A stretch of 39,523 bases of DNA from Methylorubrum populi (GCA_020741775.1 DYYG01000054.1:1-39523), one strand, 5' to 3'; positions 17,721-26,953 are shown, counted from the stretch's first letter. Notes: a model not told the origin generated them from the letters alone. Numbers and translations: made by a program.

Positions 17721-17769
17721 GGTATCCTCCTGACGTCCGTCTCGGACGATGTCTCGAAAGCCTGTCTTG

Positions 17770-17788
17770 GCTTGGAAAATTGCCAAGC
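17770..17788 (-). promoter_or_regulatory. Inverted repeat upstream of the DUF1328 gene
   Basis: GCTTGG and CCAAGC flank a 7-nt AT-rich centre about 50 bp upstream of the DUF1328 start, in the 338-bp gap 17721-18058. It could be an operator or a leader hairpin; nothing else in that gap looks like a gene. Confidence 0.35.
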
Positions 17789-18058
17789 TCCCCGAATCGT
17801 TCCGTCGATGGCGCCGAAAACAATCGGCCGGGGTCAGGTTTTCGGGGCCTTGCGGAGCAGTTTCCCGCCCCCTTCATCACGACGGGTCCACCCCCAAGGC
17901 CGCCCGGGCGGGCGGGGCCTCGCAGCGGCGCCCGCCTCTCGTGCGGCGGATTCCCGGCGGCGGATCCCCATAGAAGCAACGACGGCCTCAAGCCCCTGTT
18001 CCGAGCCCGGCCCGGCCGCGCCCCTCACGACGCCCCGCTCGGAGCGGGACAGTCAGGG

Positions 18059-20176
18059 TCAGGCGGCCAAGGTCCGGTCATCCCCTTCGGCGGGGCGCAT
18101 GCCGGCTTCGAGCAGGGCGGCGATCTCGGCGGCGGGGCGGGGCGGGCTGAACAGATAGCCCTGCACCTCCTGCGCGCCCTCCGCCCGGACGGTGGCGAGC
18201 TGCGGCTCGGTCTCGACGCCCTCGACCAGGGTGGTGATGCCGAGGCTCGCCCCCAGGCTGACGATGGCGCGGATGATCGCGCCGGCCTCGGATTGCGCGG
18301 CGCAGTCACGCACGAAGGAGCGGTCGATCTTGATCTTGTCGAAGGGGAAGCGGCGCAGATAGCTGATCGAGGAATAGCCTGTGCCGAAATCGTCCATCGA
18401 GATCCGCACCCCGAGTTTGCGCAGGGTGTGGAGCGTCTCGAGGTTCGTCTCGGTATCGTCGAGGAGCACGCTCTCGGTGATCTCCAGTTCCAGCCGTGTG
18501 GCGACGAGGCCGCCGGTGGCCAGCGCCGCGAGCACGCTCTGGACGAAGCCGCGGTGGCGCAGCTGGATCGGCGAGACGTTGACGGCGACGCTGATTCCGT
18601 CCGGCCAGCCGGCGGCGTCGCGGCAGGCCTGCCGCAGCACCCATTCGCCCAGCGGCACGATCAGCCCGGTCTCCTCGGCCAGGGGGACGAACAGGGCCGG
18701 GCTCACCAAGCCGCGCTCGGGATGGCGCCAGCGCACCAGGGCCTCCATGCCGGTGATGCGGTTGTCGGAGAGGTCCACGAGCGGCTGGTAATGCAGCTCG
18801 AAGCGGCCGGCCTGAAGCGCCTCCCGCAGCTCGCGCTCGAGATGGAGCCGTTCGCGCACGGCCTCGTCCATCTGCGGCTCGAACACGCGACAGGTGCCGC
18901 GCCCCCCGGCCTTCGCCTCGTAGAGCGCGAGATCGGCCTCCTTGAGCAGGCGCTCGATGTCCAGCCCGCCCCGTTCCTCCTCGGACGCGGCGAGGGCGAT
19001 GCCGACGCTCATGCCGATCTCGGCGGCGATCCCGTCCAACAGGTAAGGCGCGCCGACCACGTCGATCAGGCGCTCGGCGAGCGCCATGGCTCCGGCCGCG
19101 TCCTCGACGCGGGAGAGCACCGCGAATTCGTCGCCACCGAGCCGGGCCACGACGTCACGCCCGCGCAGATGCGCCCGCAGCCGCTCGGACACCGCCCGCA
19201 GCAGGGCATCGCCCACCGCGTGGCCGAAGCTGTCGTTGACCGGCTTGAAGCGGTCGAGGTCGAGGCAGAGCACGGCGAGCCGCCCTCCCTCGCTCGCCCG
19301 AAGCGCCTCGATCCATTCGCTGCCGATCTCGCGCAGGGCGGTGCGGTTGGGCAGATCGGTGAGCCCGTCATGGCGAGCCATGTGGATGATGCGCGCCTCG
19401 TTGCGGCGCCGCTCGGTGATATCCTCGAAGGTCGCCACCCAGCCGCCGCCGGCCATGGGCCGGTGAGTCACGGCGATGACGCGCCCGTCCGCCAGTTCGC
19501 GCAGCACGGATTTCGGCCCGCCGCCCAGGAGCGAGGTGCGGGTGCCCTCGCACACCGAATCGACCGTCGCGCCGGGCTTGTAGCGCTTGAGTGCCACCAG
19601 CGTCTCGATGACCGCGCGCTGGCTCATGCCAATCCGCAGCACCGTCTCGGGCAGGGCGAAGATGTCCAGGTAGCGCCGGTTCCAGACCAGCAGGCGATGG
19701 TCCGCGTCGAACATGCACAGGCCCTGGCTCATGTTCTCCAGGGCCGCGTCGAAGCGCCGGTTCTGCTCGCTGAGCTGGGCATGGGCCTCGATCAGGGCGC
19801 GGCGGGTCAGGTACCGTTCGCTGACATCGCTGCCGACGCCCCGGTAACCGAGAAAGGTCCCCTCCGGCGAGACATGCGGGCGGCCGCTGATCTCGAACCA
19901 GCGCGGCGCACCGTCGGGATGCCGGTAGACGAAGGTGAGTTCGCGAAAGCCCGTGCGGGTGGCGAGCGCCTCCCGGTAGGCGGTCAGAGCGGCCGACGCC
20001 TCGGCATCCTCCTCGGAGGCGAAGGCCGCCTGCGTGAGACCGATCATGCTCTCGGGTGCCCGGCCCAGCACCCGCTCGGCCCCTACCGAAAGATAGAGGT
20101 AGCGGTCCTCGGCGTCGGTCTCCCAGAGCCAGTCGAAGGCGATACGCGCGAATTCTTCGAGATCGTTCAGGGGCAT
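18059..20176 (-). CDS. PAS-GGDEF-EAL cyclic-di-GMP signalling protein
   Basis: A 705-residue soluble protein with two N-terminal PAS domains (about 8-125, and about 150-260 containing ENMSQGLCMFDADHRLLVWN), a GGDEF domain with intact RLGGDEFAVL near 347, and an EAL domain with intact MEALVRW near 478, plus NVSPIQL, ITESVLLDD and DDFGTGYSS. Both the diguanylate cyclase and the phosphodiesterase motifs look catalytic, so it could make or break cyclic-di-GMP depending on PAS input. No membrane segment is seen. The start is taken at MPLNDLEEF; upstream in-frame ATGs at +9 and +18 codons are alternatives. It is divergent from the dehalogenase-like gene. Confidence 0.92.
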   Translation of the reverse strand: MPLNDLEEFARIAFDWLWETDAEDRYLYLSVGAERVLGRAPESMIGLTQAAFASEEDAEASAALTAYREALATRTGFRELTFVYRHPDGAPRWFEISGRPHVSPEGTFLGYRGVGSDVSERYLTRRALIEAHAQLSEQNRRFDAALENMSQGLCMFDADHRLLVWNRRYLDIFALPETVLRIGMSQRAVIETLVALKRYKPGATVDSVCEGTRTSLLGGGPKSVLRELADGRVIAVTHRPMAGGGWVATFEDITERRRNEARIIHMARHDGLTDLPNRTALREIGSEWIEALRASEGGRLAVLCLDLDRFKPVNDSFGHAVGDALLRAVSERLRAHLRGRDVVARLGGDEFAVLSRVEDAAGAMALAERLIDVVGAPYLLDGIAAEIGMSVGIALAASEEERGGLDIERLLKEADLALYEAKAGGRGTCRVFEPQMDEAVRERLHLERELREALQAGRFELHYQPLVDLSDNRITGMEALVRWRHPERGLVSPALFVPLAEETGLIVPLGEWVLRQACRDAAGWPDGISVAVNVSPIQLRHRGFVQSVLAALATGGLVATRLELEITESVLLDDTETNLETLHTLRKLGVRISMDDFGTGYSSISYLRRFPFDKIKIDRSFVRDCAAQSEAGAIIRAIVSLGASLGITTLVEGVETEPQLATVRAEGAQEVQGYLFSPPRPAAEIAALLEAGMRPAEGDDRTLAA

Positions 20177-20390
20177 GGCACCACCATGGAGGCGAACGAC
20201 CATCCGCATGAAGTGTAAACAATTCGTCGTGCCCACGACACGGGCACATCATGGGGCATTCGCCGTTCGAACGGCAGATTCCAGAGCAATCCTTCCGGGA
20301 AGATCGCGGAACTGCCGCCGAATCGGGCAAGTCTTCTTGCCTGTACGAGGCGCGGCTTCGCCGGCCCCTGACGACCTCCGGGATCTCTGG

Positions 20391-20411
20391 TCCGGAGCTC
20401 TCTCCGGAGCT
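20391..20411. repeat. Short direct repeat upstream of the hydrolase
   Basis: TCCGGAGCT occurs at 20391-20399 and 20403-20411, 12 bp apart, each half containing the palindrome CCGG core. It lies about 65-80 bp before the hydrolase start and could be a regulator site; this is a weak call. Confidence 0.3.
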
Positions 20412-20472
20412 TTCCCGGCGGCGAGCCGTTGTTGCGCCACCAAGGCGAAGCCGAAGGTTGGAGAGCGGAGCG

Positions 20473-21390
20473 ATGGCGGAGGGCGACGACCTGTTTCCGG
20501 GCTTCGAGCCGCTCTGGATCGAGGGGCCGGGGGGCCGCTGGTTCGGGCGGGCCGGGGGCTCGCCGGACGCGCCGCCGCTGCTTCTCCTGCACGGCTTTCC
20601 CCAGAGCCACGCCATGTGGCACCGGCTCGCCCCGGCCCTGGCCGCGACGCACCGGGTGATCGCCCTGGACTTGAAGGGCTATGGCTGGTCGGCGGCGCCT
20701 GCCTCGCGGGACGGCGAGAACGCCTATGCCAAGCGGCGGCTCGGGGCCGAGATCGTCGCGGTGATGGAGCGGCTCGGCCATATCCGCTTCGCCCTGGCCG
20801 GCCACGACCGCGGCGCGCGGGTCGGCTACCGGCTGGGCCTCGACGCGCCGGAACGGATCGCCCGTCTCGCGCTCCTCGACATCGTGCCGACCGACATACA
20901 ATGGGAGCGGATCGCGGCGAAGCCGGGCGCCAATCCGCACTGGCCGTTCCTGGCCCGCCCGGCGCCGGAACCGGAGGAGGTCATCCGCCGCGACCCGGAC
21001 GGCTATTTCGAGGGGCTGCTGCGCGACTGGAGCGCCGCGCACGACCTGTCCGCCTTCGACCCGCAGGCGCTCACCCTCTACCGTCAGGCCTGGGCCGTCC
21101 CCGAGCGCATCCACGCGATGTGCGAGGATTACCGGGCGGGCGGCGCCGAGGGGCTGGACCGGGCCGCCGACCGCGACGACCTCGCCACCGGCCGCACCCT
21201 TCCGATGCCGGTGCTCGTGCTGGCGAGCGAGGCCTATCTCGACAGGGACAAGCACGAGACCGCGCTGGCGGCGTGGCGGCGGACCTTCGCGCCGAAGGCG
21301 GAGGGCGTGTCGATCGCCTCCGGCCATTTCATGGCCGAGGAGGCCCCTGAGGCGACGCTGCGCGCCCTGCAGGACTTCCTCACGGCGTGA
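20473..21390 (+). CDS. Fluoroacetate/haloacetate dehalogenase-like alpha/beta hydrolase
   Basis: A 305-residue alpha/beta hydrolase. The sequence follows the fluoroacetate dehalogenase family closely: HGFPQSHAMWHRLAP, GHDRGARVGYRL, MCEDYRAG and SGHFMAEEAP. By alignment from memory with the Rhodopseudomonas enzyme (RPA1163), the nucleophile is Asp112, substrate-carboxylate Arg113 and Arg116, acid Asp136, base His285, and the fluoride pocket His156, Trp157 and Tyr220. All are present. Predicted reaction: hydrolysis of the C-F or C-Cl bond of a haloacetate to glycolate. Epoxide hydrolase is the main alternative. The start ATG follows GAGAGCGGAGCG. It is divergent from the GGDEF-EAL gene across a 296-bp gap with no gene. 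Confidence 0.88.
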   Translation: MAEGDDLFPGFEPLWIEGPGGRWFGRAGGSPDAPPLLLLHGFPQSHAMWHRLAPALAATHRVIALDLKGYGWSAAPASRDGENAYAKRRLGAEIVAVMERLGHIRFALAGHDRGARVGYRLGLDAPERIARLALLDIVPTDIQWERIAAKPGANPHWPFLARPAPEPEEVIRRDPDGYFEGLLRDWSAAHDLSAFDPQALTLYRQAWAVPERIHAMCEDYRAGGAEGLDRAADRDDLATGRTLPMPVLVLASEAYLDRDKHETALAAWRRTFAPKAEGVSIASGHFMAEEAPEATLRALQDFLTA

Positions 21391-21394
21391 TTCC

Positions 21395-21421
21395 GGTTTC
21401 CGCTCGATTCGAGCGGAAACC
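21395..21421 (+). terminator. Strong hairpin after the hydrolase gene
   Basis: GGTTTCCGCTC and GAGCGGAAACC form a perfect 11-bp stem around GATTC, 5 bp after the hydrolase stop. No U tract follows. A CCCGAAGGGATCGACCGGAT block comes next (about 21469-21488), similar to the block near 187-207. It acts as a terminator, an extragenic palindromic element, or both. Confidence 0.6.
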
Positions 21422-21501
21422 AGATCGGCAGGCCCGCGCGGCGCTCGAGCGATGACGACATCCGCGATCCCGAAGGGATCGACCGGATGGCGTATGCGCG
21501 G

Positions 21502-22203
21502 TCAGAACCGCTCCACCCAGGGCCGCAGGGCGATCTCGTCGGTCCAGGCGCTGCGGTCCTGGCGCAGCAGGGCGAGATAGCTCTTGGCGACGGCCTCGGG
21601 ATCGAGGGTGGCGTCGGGCTGCCCCTCCGGGTCGGGCCGGGAAGCGGAGCGGATGGCGCCGTCGATCACCACATGGGCGACATGGATGCCCTGCGGCTGC
21701 CACTCGCGGGCGAGGCTCTGGGCGAGGCCGCGCAGGGCGAACTTGCCCATGGCGAAGGGGGCGGATTGCGCGAACCCCTTCACGCTCGCCGAGGCCCCGG
21801 TGAACAGGATCGCTCCGTGGCGGTGCGGCAGCATGCGGCGCGCGGCGGCCTGGGCCACGAGGAAGCCGCCATAGGCCGAGACCATGAGGGCCTGGGCCAC
21901 CGCCTCGGGATCGAGCGCGACGGTGGCCCCGCGCAGCCGGCCGCTGGCATTGTAGACCACGACGTCGGGCGATCCGCCCAGGGCCGGTTCGAGGCGGGGA
22001 AACAGGGCCTCGACCGCGCCGGGATCGGTGGCGTCACAGGCATGGACCACCGCGCCGGTCTCCTCGGCGAGCCCGGCGAGCTTTTCGACATTGCGCGCGG
22101 CAAGCCCGACCTTCAGTCCCTCGGCCGCGAACAGGCGCGCCAGCGAGGCGCTCAGGCCGGGGCCGGCACCGACGATCAGGGCGCGCTGGTAGGTCGGGAC
22201 CAT
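21502..22203 (-). CDS. SDR family oxidoreductase with a Tyr-to-Phe active site
   Basis: A 233-residue Rossmann protein of the short-chain dehydrogenase family. The cofactor loop is VGAGPGLSASLA (11-22) with AARN after the second strand and YNASG (84-88) on the fourth. The Ser region is FTGASAS (134-140). The catalytic YxxxK is altered to Phe150-Ala-Met-Gly-Lys154, so the usual proton-donor Tyr is missing. It may be a non-catalytic or differently acting member. The start ATG gives the expected MVPTYQRALIVGAG beginning. It follows tadA by 76 bp on the same strand and may be in the purD-tadA transcript. Confidence 0.85.
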   Translation of the reverse strand: MVPTYQRALIVGAGPGLSASLARLFAAEGLKVGLAARNVEKLAGLAEETGAVVHACDATDPGAVEALFPRLEPALGGSPDVVVYNASGRLRGATVALDPEAVAQALMVSAYGGFLVAQAAARRMLPHRHGAILFTGASASVKGFAQSAPFAMGKFALRGLAQSLAREWQPQGIHVAHVVIDGAIRSASRPDPEGQPDATLDPEAVAKSYLALLRQDRSAWTDEIALRPWVERF

Positions 22204-22279
22204 GGGGCAGGGCTCCGTGCGGCGTGGTGGGACGATCTCCGAACGCGCGACGCTGGGTGCGGTTCTGGCTGAGCCCGTT

Positions 22280-22738
22280 TCAGGACGCGTCGTCCCGCCC
22301 GCGCCGACCCGCGAAAAAGTCCCGCAGCAATCCCGCCGCCTCGCCCTCGCGAAACCCCGAATAGACCTCCGGCGCGTGGTGGCAGGTCGGCTGGTTGAAC
22401 ACCCGGGGGCCGTGCTCGACGCCGCCGCCCTTGGGGTCGGAGGCCGCATAGTAGAGCCGGCGGATGCGGGCGAATGAGATCGCGCCCGCGCACATCGGGC
22501 AGGGCTCCAGCGTCACGTAGAGGTCGCAGCCCGTCAGGCGCTCGTCCCGGAGGGCCGTGCAGGCCGCCCGGATCGCTAGGATCTCGGCATGGGCCGTGGG
22601 GTCGGACAGGGCGCGGGGCCGGTTGCCGGCCACGCCCAGCACCGCGCCGTCGCGGACCACCACCGCGCCGACCGGAACCTCGCCGGATGCGGCCGCCTCA
22701 CGGGCGGCGGCGAAGGCGAGGTCGAGGAAATCGGGCAT
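22280..22738 (-). CDS. tadA: tRNA-specific adenosine deaminase TadA
   Basis: A 152-residue zinc deaminase that converts A34 to inosine in tRNA-Arg(ACG). The zinc and catalytic residues are His50 and Glu52 (TAHAE) and Cys80/Cys83 (EPCPMC). VPVGAVVV and NRPRALSDPTAHAE are family hallmarks. Its start overlaps the purD stop by one base (TGATG), so translation is coupled. Its natural substrate, tRNA-Arg(ACG), is encoded at 35476-35552. Confidence 0.95.
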   Translation of the reverse strand: MPDFLDLAFAAAREAAASGEVPVGAVVVRDGAVLGVAGNRPRALSDPTAHAEILAIRAACTALRDERLTGCDLYVTLEPCPMCAGAISFARIRRLYYAASDPKGGGVEHGPRVFNQPTCHHAPEVYSGFREGEAAGLLRDFFAGRRGRDDAS

Positions 22739-24033
22739 CAGGTCCGCGCGTCGTCCGCCTCGCGGGCGACCTCGCGGCCGCCGATGTCGCGGCGGTAGAA
22801 ACCCTCCGGCCAGTCGATCCGCGCCACCGCCGCATAGGCGCGCTCCTGCGCCTCCCGCACGCTGGCGCCCAAAGCCGTGACCGCGAGCACCCGGCCGCCA
22901 TCGGCGAGCAGGCGCTCGCCCTCCCGGCGAGTGCCGGCCTGGAACACCACGATCCCCTCGTCCTGCGCCGCCTCGGCGCCGCGAATCTCCGTGCCGCGGG
23001 TGACCGCGCCGGGATAGCCCTGGGCCGCCATCACCACCGTGAGGGCCGCGCGGGCGGCATCGAAGCCGATATCGATCCCGGACAGGTCGCCCCGGGCCGC
23101 CGCCAGCAGCGCCGGCACGAGATCGCCGGATAGGCGCGGCATCAGCACCTGCGCCTCCGGGTCGCCGAAGCGGGTGTTGTACTCGATCAGCTTGGGCCCC
23201 TCATCCGTCAGCATCAGCCCGGCATAGAGGATGCCGGAGAACGGCGTCTTCCGCGCGGCCATGCCGGCGAGGGTCGGCTCGATGATCCGCGCCATCACCT
23301 CGGCCGCGATCTCCGGGGTGACGATGGAGGCCGGCGAATAGGCCCCCATGCCGCCGGTATTGGGGCCGCGATCGCCATCGTGGACCCGCTTGTGATCCTG
23401 CGCCGTGCCGATCGGGATGGCGCGGGTGCCGTCGCAGAGGGCGAAGAAGCTCGCCTCCTCGCCGAACAGGCATTCCTCGATCACGAGGGCGCCGCCCTCG
23501 CTGCCGTCGAGGATCGCCCGCACGGCGGCCTCGGCCTCGTCGAGGGTCTCGGCCACCGTCACGCCCTTGCCGGCGGCGAGCCCGTCGGCCTTGACCACGA
23601 TCGGCGCAGCCCCCGCGCGCAGATAGGTCAGTGCCGGTTCGAGCGCGGTGAAGCGGGCGAAGGCGGCGGTGGGGATGCCGTGCTCGGCGCATAGCTCCTT
23701 GGTGAAGCCCTTCGAGCCTTCGAGCTGGGCCGCCGCCTTGGTCGGCCCGAAGGCGGGGATGCCGGCCGCGGTCAGGTCGTCGACGAGGCCCGCCACCAGC
23801 GGCGCCTCCGGCCCCACCACCACCAGCCCGATGCCTTCGGCCTTGCAGAAGGCGACCACGGCGGCATGGTCGGAGACCGGGAGATCCGGCCGGTTCTCGC
23901 CGTGCCGCGCCGTCCCGGGATTGCCGGGCGCGACGAACAGCTTCGCGCAGAGCGGCGAGCGGGCGATGGTCCAGGCCAGGGCGTGCTCGCGCCCGCCGGA
24001 GCCGATGAGCAGGATGGGAAAGGGCTCGGTCAT
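22738..24033 (-). CDS. purD: Phosphoribosylamine-glycine ligase PurD
   Basis: A 431-residue ATP-grasp enzyme of purine synthesis, joining phosphoribosylamine and glycine to make GAR. It opens with ILLIGSGGREHALAW and carries VVGPEAPL, KADGLAAGKGV, GPNTGGMGAYSP and EYNTRFGDPE, all typical of PurD. The frame is open 33 codons further upstream; the ATG at 24031-24033 gives the usual N-terminus. It overlaps tadA and is divergent from the membrane protein at 24217. Confidence 0.97.
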   Translation of the reverse strand: MTEPFPILLIGSGGREHALAWTIARSPLCAKLFVAPGNPGTARHGENRPDLPVSDHAAVVAFCKAEGIGLVVVGPEAPLVAGLVDDLTAAGIPAFGPTKAAAQLEGSKGFTKELCAEHGIPTAAFARFTALEPALTYLRAGAAPIVVKADGLAAGKGVTVAETLDEAEAAVRAILDGSEGGALVIEECLFGEEASFFALCDGTRAIPIGTAQDHKRVHDGDRGPNTGGMGAYSPASIVTPEIAAEVMARIIEPTLAGMAARKTPFSGILYAGLMLTDEGPKLIEYNTRFGDPEAQVLMPRLSGDLVPALLAAARGDLSGIDIGFDAARAALTVVMAAQGYPGAVTRGTEIRGAEAAQDEGIVVFQAGTRREGERLLADGGRVLAVTALGASVREAQERAYAAVARIDWPEGFYRRDIGGREVAREADDART

Positions 24034-24216
24034 GACATGACCCCTTCCCAAAAAATCCCGGCCGGGGGAAGGGCGTTTCGCGTTTGCCCCGGCACCGCTG
24101 GCGCCGCGCCCCTTCGCCTCGGGGGCGGGCACGGCGCCAAGCCCTCGTTGCGAGGCGCGCTCGTCACCGGACCGGATCCGCTTCGGCGAAGCGCGCTTCT
24201 AAGGAGAATCCACCCC

Positions 24217-24954
24217 ATGGCCCCCTCCGGAACCCGAGACAGACCGCGAGACGCCCGGCGCCGCCTCGGCCTGGAGGGCGTCAACACCCTGGTCCAGACC
24301 CTGGCGATCCTCGGGGCCGGGGCCTGGGGCGTCTACACCTTCGTCTACGAGGCGCGGATCAAGCCGGGCCTCGCCCCGCCCTCCGTCTCGGTGAAGACCG
24401 AGCTCGTCCGGGTCGGCGAGCGCGGCGACCGGGTGGCGATCCGCTCGACGGTGACGCGCACCAATGTCGGCCAAGCGGGCGTGCGCGTGCTCGGGCTCAC
24501 CTACACCGTGATCGGCATCCGGGCCCGCTTCACCGAGCCGGGCCCGGCCGAGGGGAGGGACACGGCGGCGCGGGAGGCCGCTTTCCGCGCCTCGCTGTCC
24601 GGCACCGCGAGCGTCGATGCCGCGCGCGACTATGTCCAGGAGAGTGCCGGTCCGCCGATCCTGCGCCAGGGCGTGCTGTTCTCCGGCGCGACGGATCTGC
24701 CGAGCGAGCCTTCCGACCTCAATCCCGGAGAATCCGTCTCCCGCGACGTGATCGTCTATGCCGATCGCAAGGCGCTCGATGCGGTGCGCTTCGAGGTTCG
24801 CCTCACCTACGCGAAGGAGGACGATCCGCCGGTGCGCCTGCGCTTCGAGGCGGGAGCGGACGGGGCGCTCTCGACCGTGCCGGCCGAGCCCTGCGCCGCC
24901 CCGGCATGCCCGCTGCGGAGCACGGATTTCGCCACGGAGTTCTCGCTGTGGTGA
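24217..24954 (+). CDS. Single-pass membrane protein of unknown function
   Basis: A 245-residue protein with a basic N-terminus, one transmembrane helix (about 23-44) and a roughly 195-residue beta-rich outer part (SVSVKTELVRVG, RSTVTRTNVGQAGVRVLGL). The C-terminal domain looks like an immunoglobulin-like or CARDB-like fold and has a Cys pair (CAAPAC). The start has a good AAGGAG site 9 nt upstream. I do not recognise a named family. It is divergent from purD. Confidence 0.75.
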   Translation: MAPSGTRDRPRDARRRLGLEGVNTLVQTLAILGAGAWGVYTFVYEARIKPGLAPPSVSVKTELVRVGERGDRVAIRSTVTRTNVGQAGVRVLGLTYTVIGIRARFTEPGPAEGRDTAAREAAFRASLSGTASVDAARDYVQESAGPPILRQGVLFSGATDLPSEPSDLNPGESVSRDVIVYADRKALDAVRFEVRLTYAKEDDPPVRLRFEAGADGALSTVPAEPCAAPACPLRSTDFATEFSLW

Positions 24955-25062
24955 GCGGGCCCGCAAGGGGTGACGCCGGCCCGAAAGGGTGACGCAAAAT
25001 CGCTCCCTCGAACCGGGAGGAGAAGAGGAACGGATCGCCGGGCTCGCTTGTTGTCGTTTGCC

Positions 25063-25278
25063 ATGCCGATCTGTCGCCGCCCGATCGCCTCCACCTTCCG
25101 CCCGCCCCGCGAGCAGGCCGTCGTGCGACTGTCGCACTACGTCATCCACACGCGCTCGGCGCCCCGGGCCGCCAACGATAACCGCCGCTCGCGCATGGCC
25201 CCGGTCTGGCCCTGGGCCATGGCGGTCGCTGCCGCCCCGGCCGTCACCGCGGCGCTGATCCTCACGCGTCTGATCTGA
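25063..25278 (+). CDS. Small hypothetical protein with one C-terminal helix
   Basis: A 71-residue frame: a basic, polar N-terminal half containing RAANDNRR, a motif seen in many small Rhizobiales proteins, then a hydrophobic helix (about 46-68). No clear ribosome site is seen, and an internal ATG at codon 45 would give only the helix. It lies between the membrane protein and xseA. A real gene is more likely than not; the function is unknown. Confidence 0.45.
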   Translation: MPICRRPIASTFRPPREQAVVRLSHYVIHTRSAPRAANDNRRSRMAPVWPWAMAVAAAPAVTAALILTRLI

Positions 25279-25411
25279 CCGGCGGCGGTTCCAGGCGGAT
25301 TAAGTCGCCGTCCCGCCAGGGCGGCCCCGGCGCAACACTTCCGCCCCGCTCCCCAGCCGATGGTCCGGCCGGCCTTTACCTGTCGAGGGCCTTTCCCTAG
25401 CGTCCGGCCCC

Positions 25412-26953
25412 ATGCCGCTCGTGCCCCCGCCGCGCCCCGCCGCCGTGCCGCCGTCCCCGCCGCCGGGGGAGCCGGCGCCCTCGGCCCTGCTTCAGGCCAA
25501 CGCGCCCGAATGGTCGGTGGGCGACCTCGCCGCCGCGCTGAAGCGCACCCTTGAGGACGCCTTCGGGCATGTGCGCCTGCGCGGCGAGATCTCGGGCTAT
25601 CGCGGGCCGCACGGATCGGGGCACGCCTATTTCTCGCTCAAGGACGGCTCCGCCAAGATCGACGCGGTGGTGTGGAAGGGCGTGCTCGGGCGGCTGCGCC
25701 AGAAGCCCAAGGAGGGGCTGGAGGTCGTCGCCACCGGCAAGATCACGACGTTCGCCGGCAAGTCCTCCTATCAGATCGTCATCGACTCGATGGAGCCCGC
25801 CGGCATCGGTGCCTGGATGGCGCTTCTGGAGGAGCGCAAGCGCCAGCTCGCCGCCGAGGGGTTGTTCGAGGCGGACCGGAAGCGCCCGATCCCGTTCCTG
25901 CCGCGCGTGATCGGGGTCGTCACCTCGCCCACCGGCGCGGTGATCCGCGACATCCTGCACCGGCTCGAGGACCGTTTCCCCCGCCCCGTGCTGGTCTGGC
26001 CGGTGCGGGTGCAGGGGGAGGGGGCGGCCGAGGAGATCGCCGCCGCGATCCGGGGCTTCAACGCCCTCGGGCCGGGAAGCGCCATCCCCCGGCCGGACGT
26101 GCTGATCGTCGCCCGCGGCGGCGGCTCGATCGAGGATCTCTGGGCCTTCAACGAGGAAGCGGTGGTGCGCGCCGCCGCCGCCTCGGCGATCCCGCTGATC
26201 TCCGCCGTCGGCCACGAGACCGACACGACGCTGATCGACTTCGTCTCCGACCGGCGTGCCCCGACGCCGACCGGCGCCGCAGAGATGGCGGTGCCGGTGC
26301 GGGCCGAGCTGAGCGCCCAGGTTCACGACCTCGGCGCCCGGCAGGCCGGGACGATGCTGCGCCGGATCGAGCGCGAGCGGGCGGATTTCCGCGCCCTGGT
26401 GCGGGCCATTCCCGGCGCCGACGCCTTCCTCGCGACCAAGCGCCAGCGCCTCGATCTCGCCGATGCCCGGCTGAGGCCGGCGCTGGCCGCCAACGCTCGC
26501 GATTCCCGCGAGCGCCTGAACCGCCTCGCCGACCGGCTGACCCGGCGCTCGCCGGCCATCGCGCTCGCCGAGGCGCGGGCGCGCCTCGCCGCCATCGATC
26601 ACCGCCCGCGCACCGCCATCGCCCGCGCCATCGAGCGCCGTCGCGACCGCCTCGGCGGATTTGCCGGCCTGCTCGGAGCCCTGAGCTACAAGGCAGTGCT
26701 CGCCCGCGGCTATGCCCTGGTGCGCGACGCCGACGGCCAGCCGGTGCGCACGCGCGAGGCCGCCGCCGGGACCGCGCGGCTTCAGCTTCAGTTCGCCGAC
26801 GGCGCGATCTTCGCGCGCCCCGAGGAAGGCCCGGCCGAGATCCCGCCCGCGCCCCGCCCGAAGCGCGCCCCGCGCCGGTCGGCTCCCGAACCGGCGCCGC
26901 AGCCCGCGGAAGCGGCAGCGGAGCCGGCGGCCCGGCAGGGATCGCTGTTCTGA
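25412..26953 (+). CDS. xseA: Exodeoxyribonuclease VII large subunit XseA
   Basis: A 513-residue catalytic subunit of exonuclease VII, which degrades single-stranded DNA with the small subunit XseB (not in this window). The N-terminal OB-fold (about 30-130) includes VRLRGEISGYR and HAYFSLKD; the catalytic core has GVVTSPTGAVIRDI, ARGGGSIEDLW and GHETDTTLID followed by APTPTGAAE. A coiled-coil segment follows. The last 45 residues are Pro/Ala/Arg-rich and end in QGSLF, which resembles a sliding-clamp-binding pentapeptide. The start ATG lacks a strong ribosome site. Confidence 0.95.
   Translation: MPLVPPPRPAAVPPSPPPGEPAPSALLQANAPEWSVGDLAAALKRTLEDAFGHVRLRGEISGYRGPHGSGHAYFSLKDGSAKIDAVVWKGVLGRLRQKPKEGLEVVATGKITTFAGKSSYQIVIDSMEPAGIGAWMALLEERKRQLAAEGLFEADRKRPIPFLPRVIGVVTSPTGAVIRDILHRLEDRFPRPVLVWPVRVQGEGAAEEIAAAIRGFNALGPGSAIPRPDVLIVARGGGSIEDLWAFNEEAVVRAAAASAIPLISAVGHETDTTLIDFVSDRRAPTPTGAAEMAVPVRAELSAQVHDLGARQAGTMLRRIERERADFRALVRAIPGADAFLATKRQRLDLADARLRPALAANARDSRERLNRLADRLTRRSPAIALAEARARLAAIDHRPRTAIARAIERRRDRLGGFAGLLGALSYKAVLARGYALVRDADGQPVRTREAAAGTARLQLQFADGAIFARPEEGPAEIPPAPRPKRAPRRSAPEPAPQPAEAAAEPAARQGSLF

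Noticed and set aside
17780..20218. An 812-residue plus-strand open frame
   Set aside because: It is the mirror of the PAS-GGDEF-EAL gene, which has clear motifs on the other strand.
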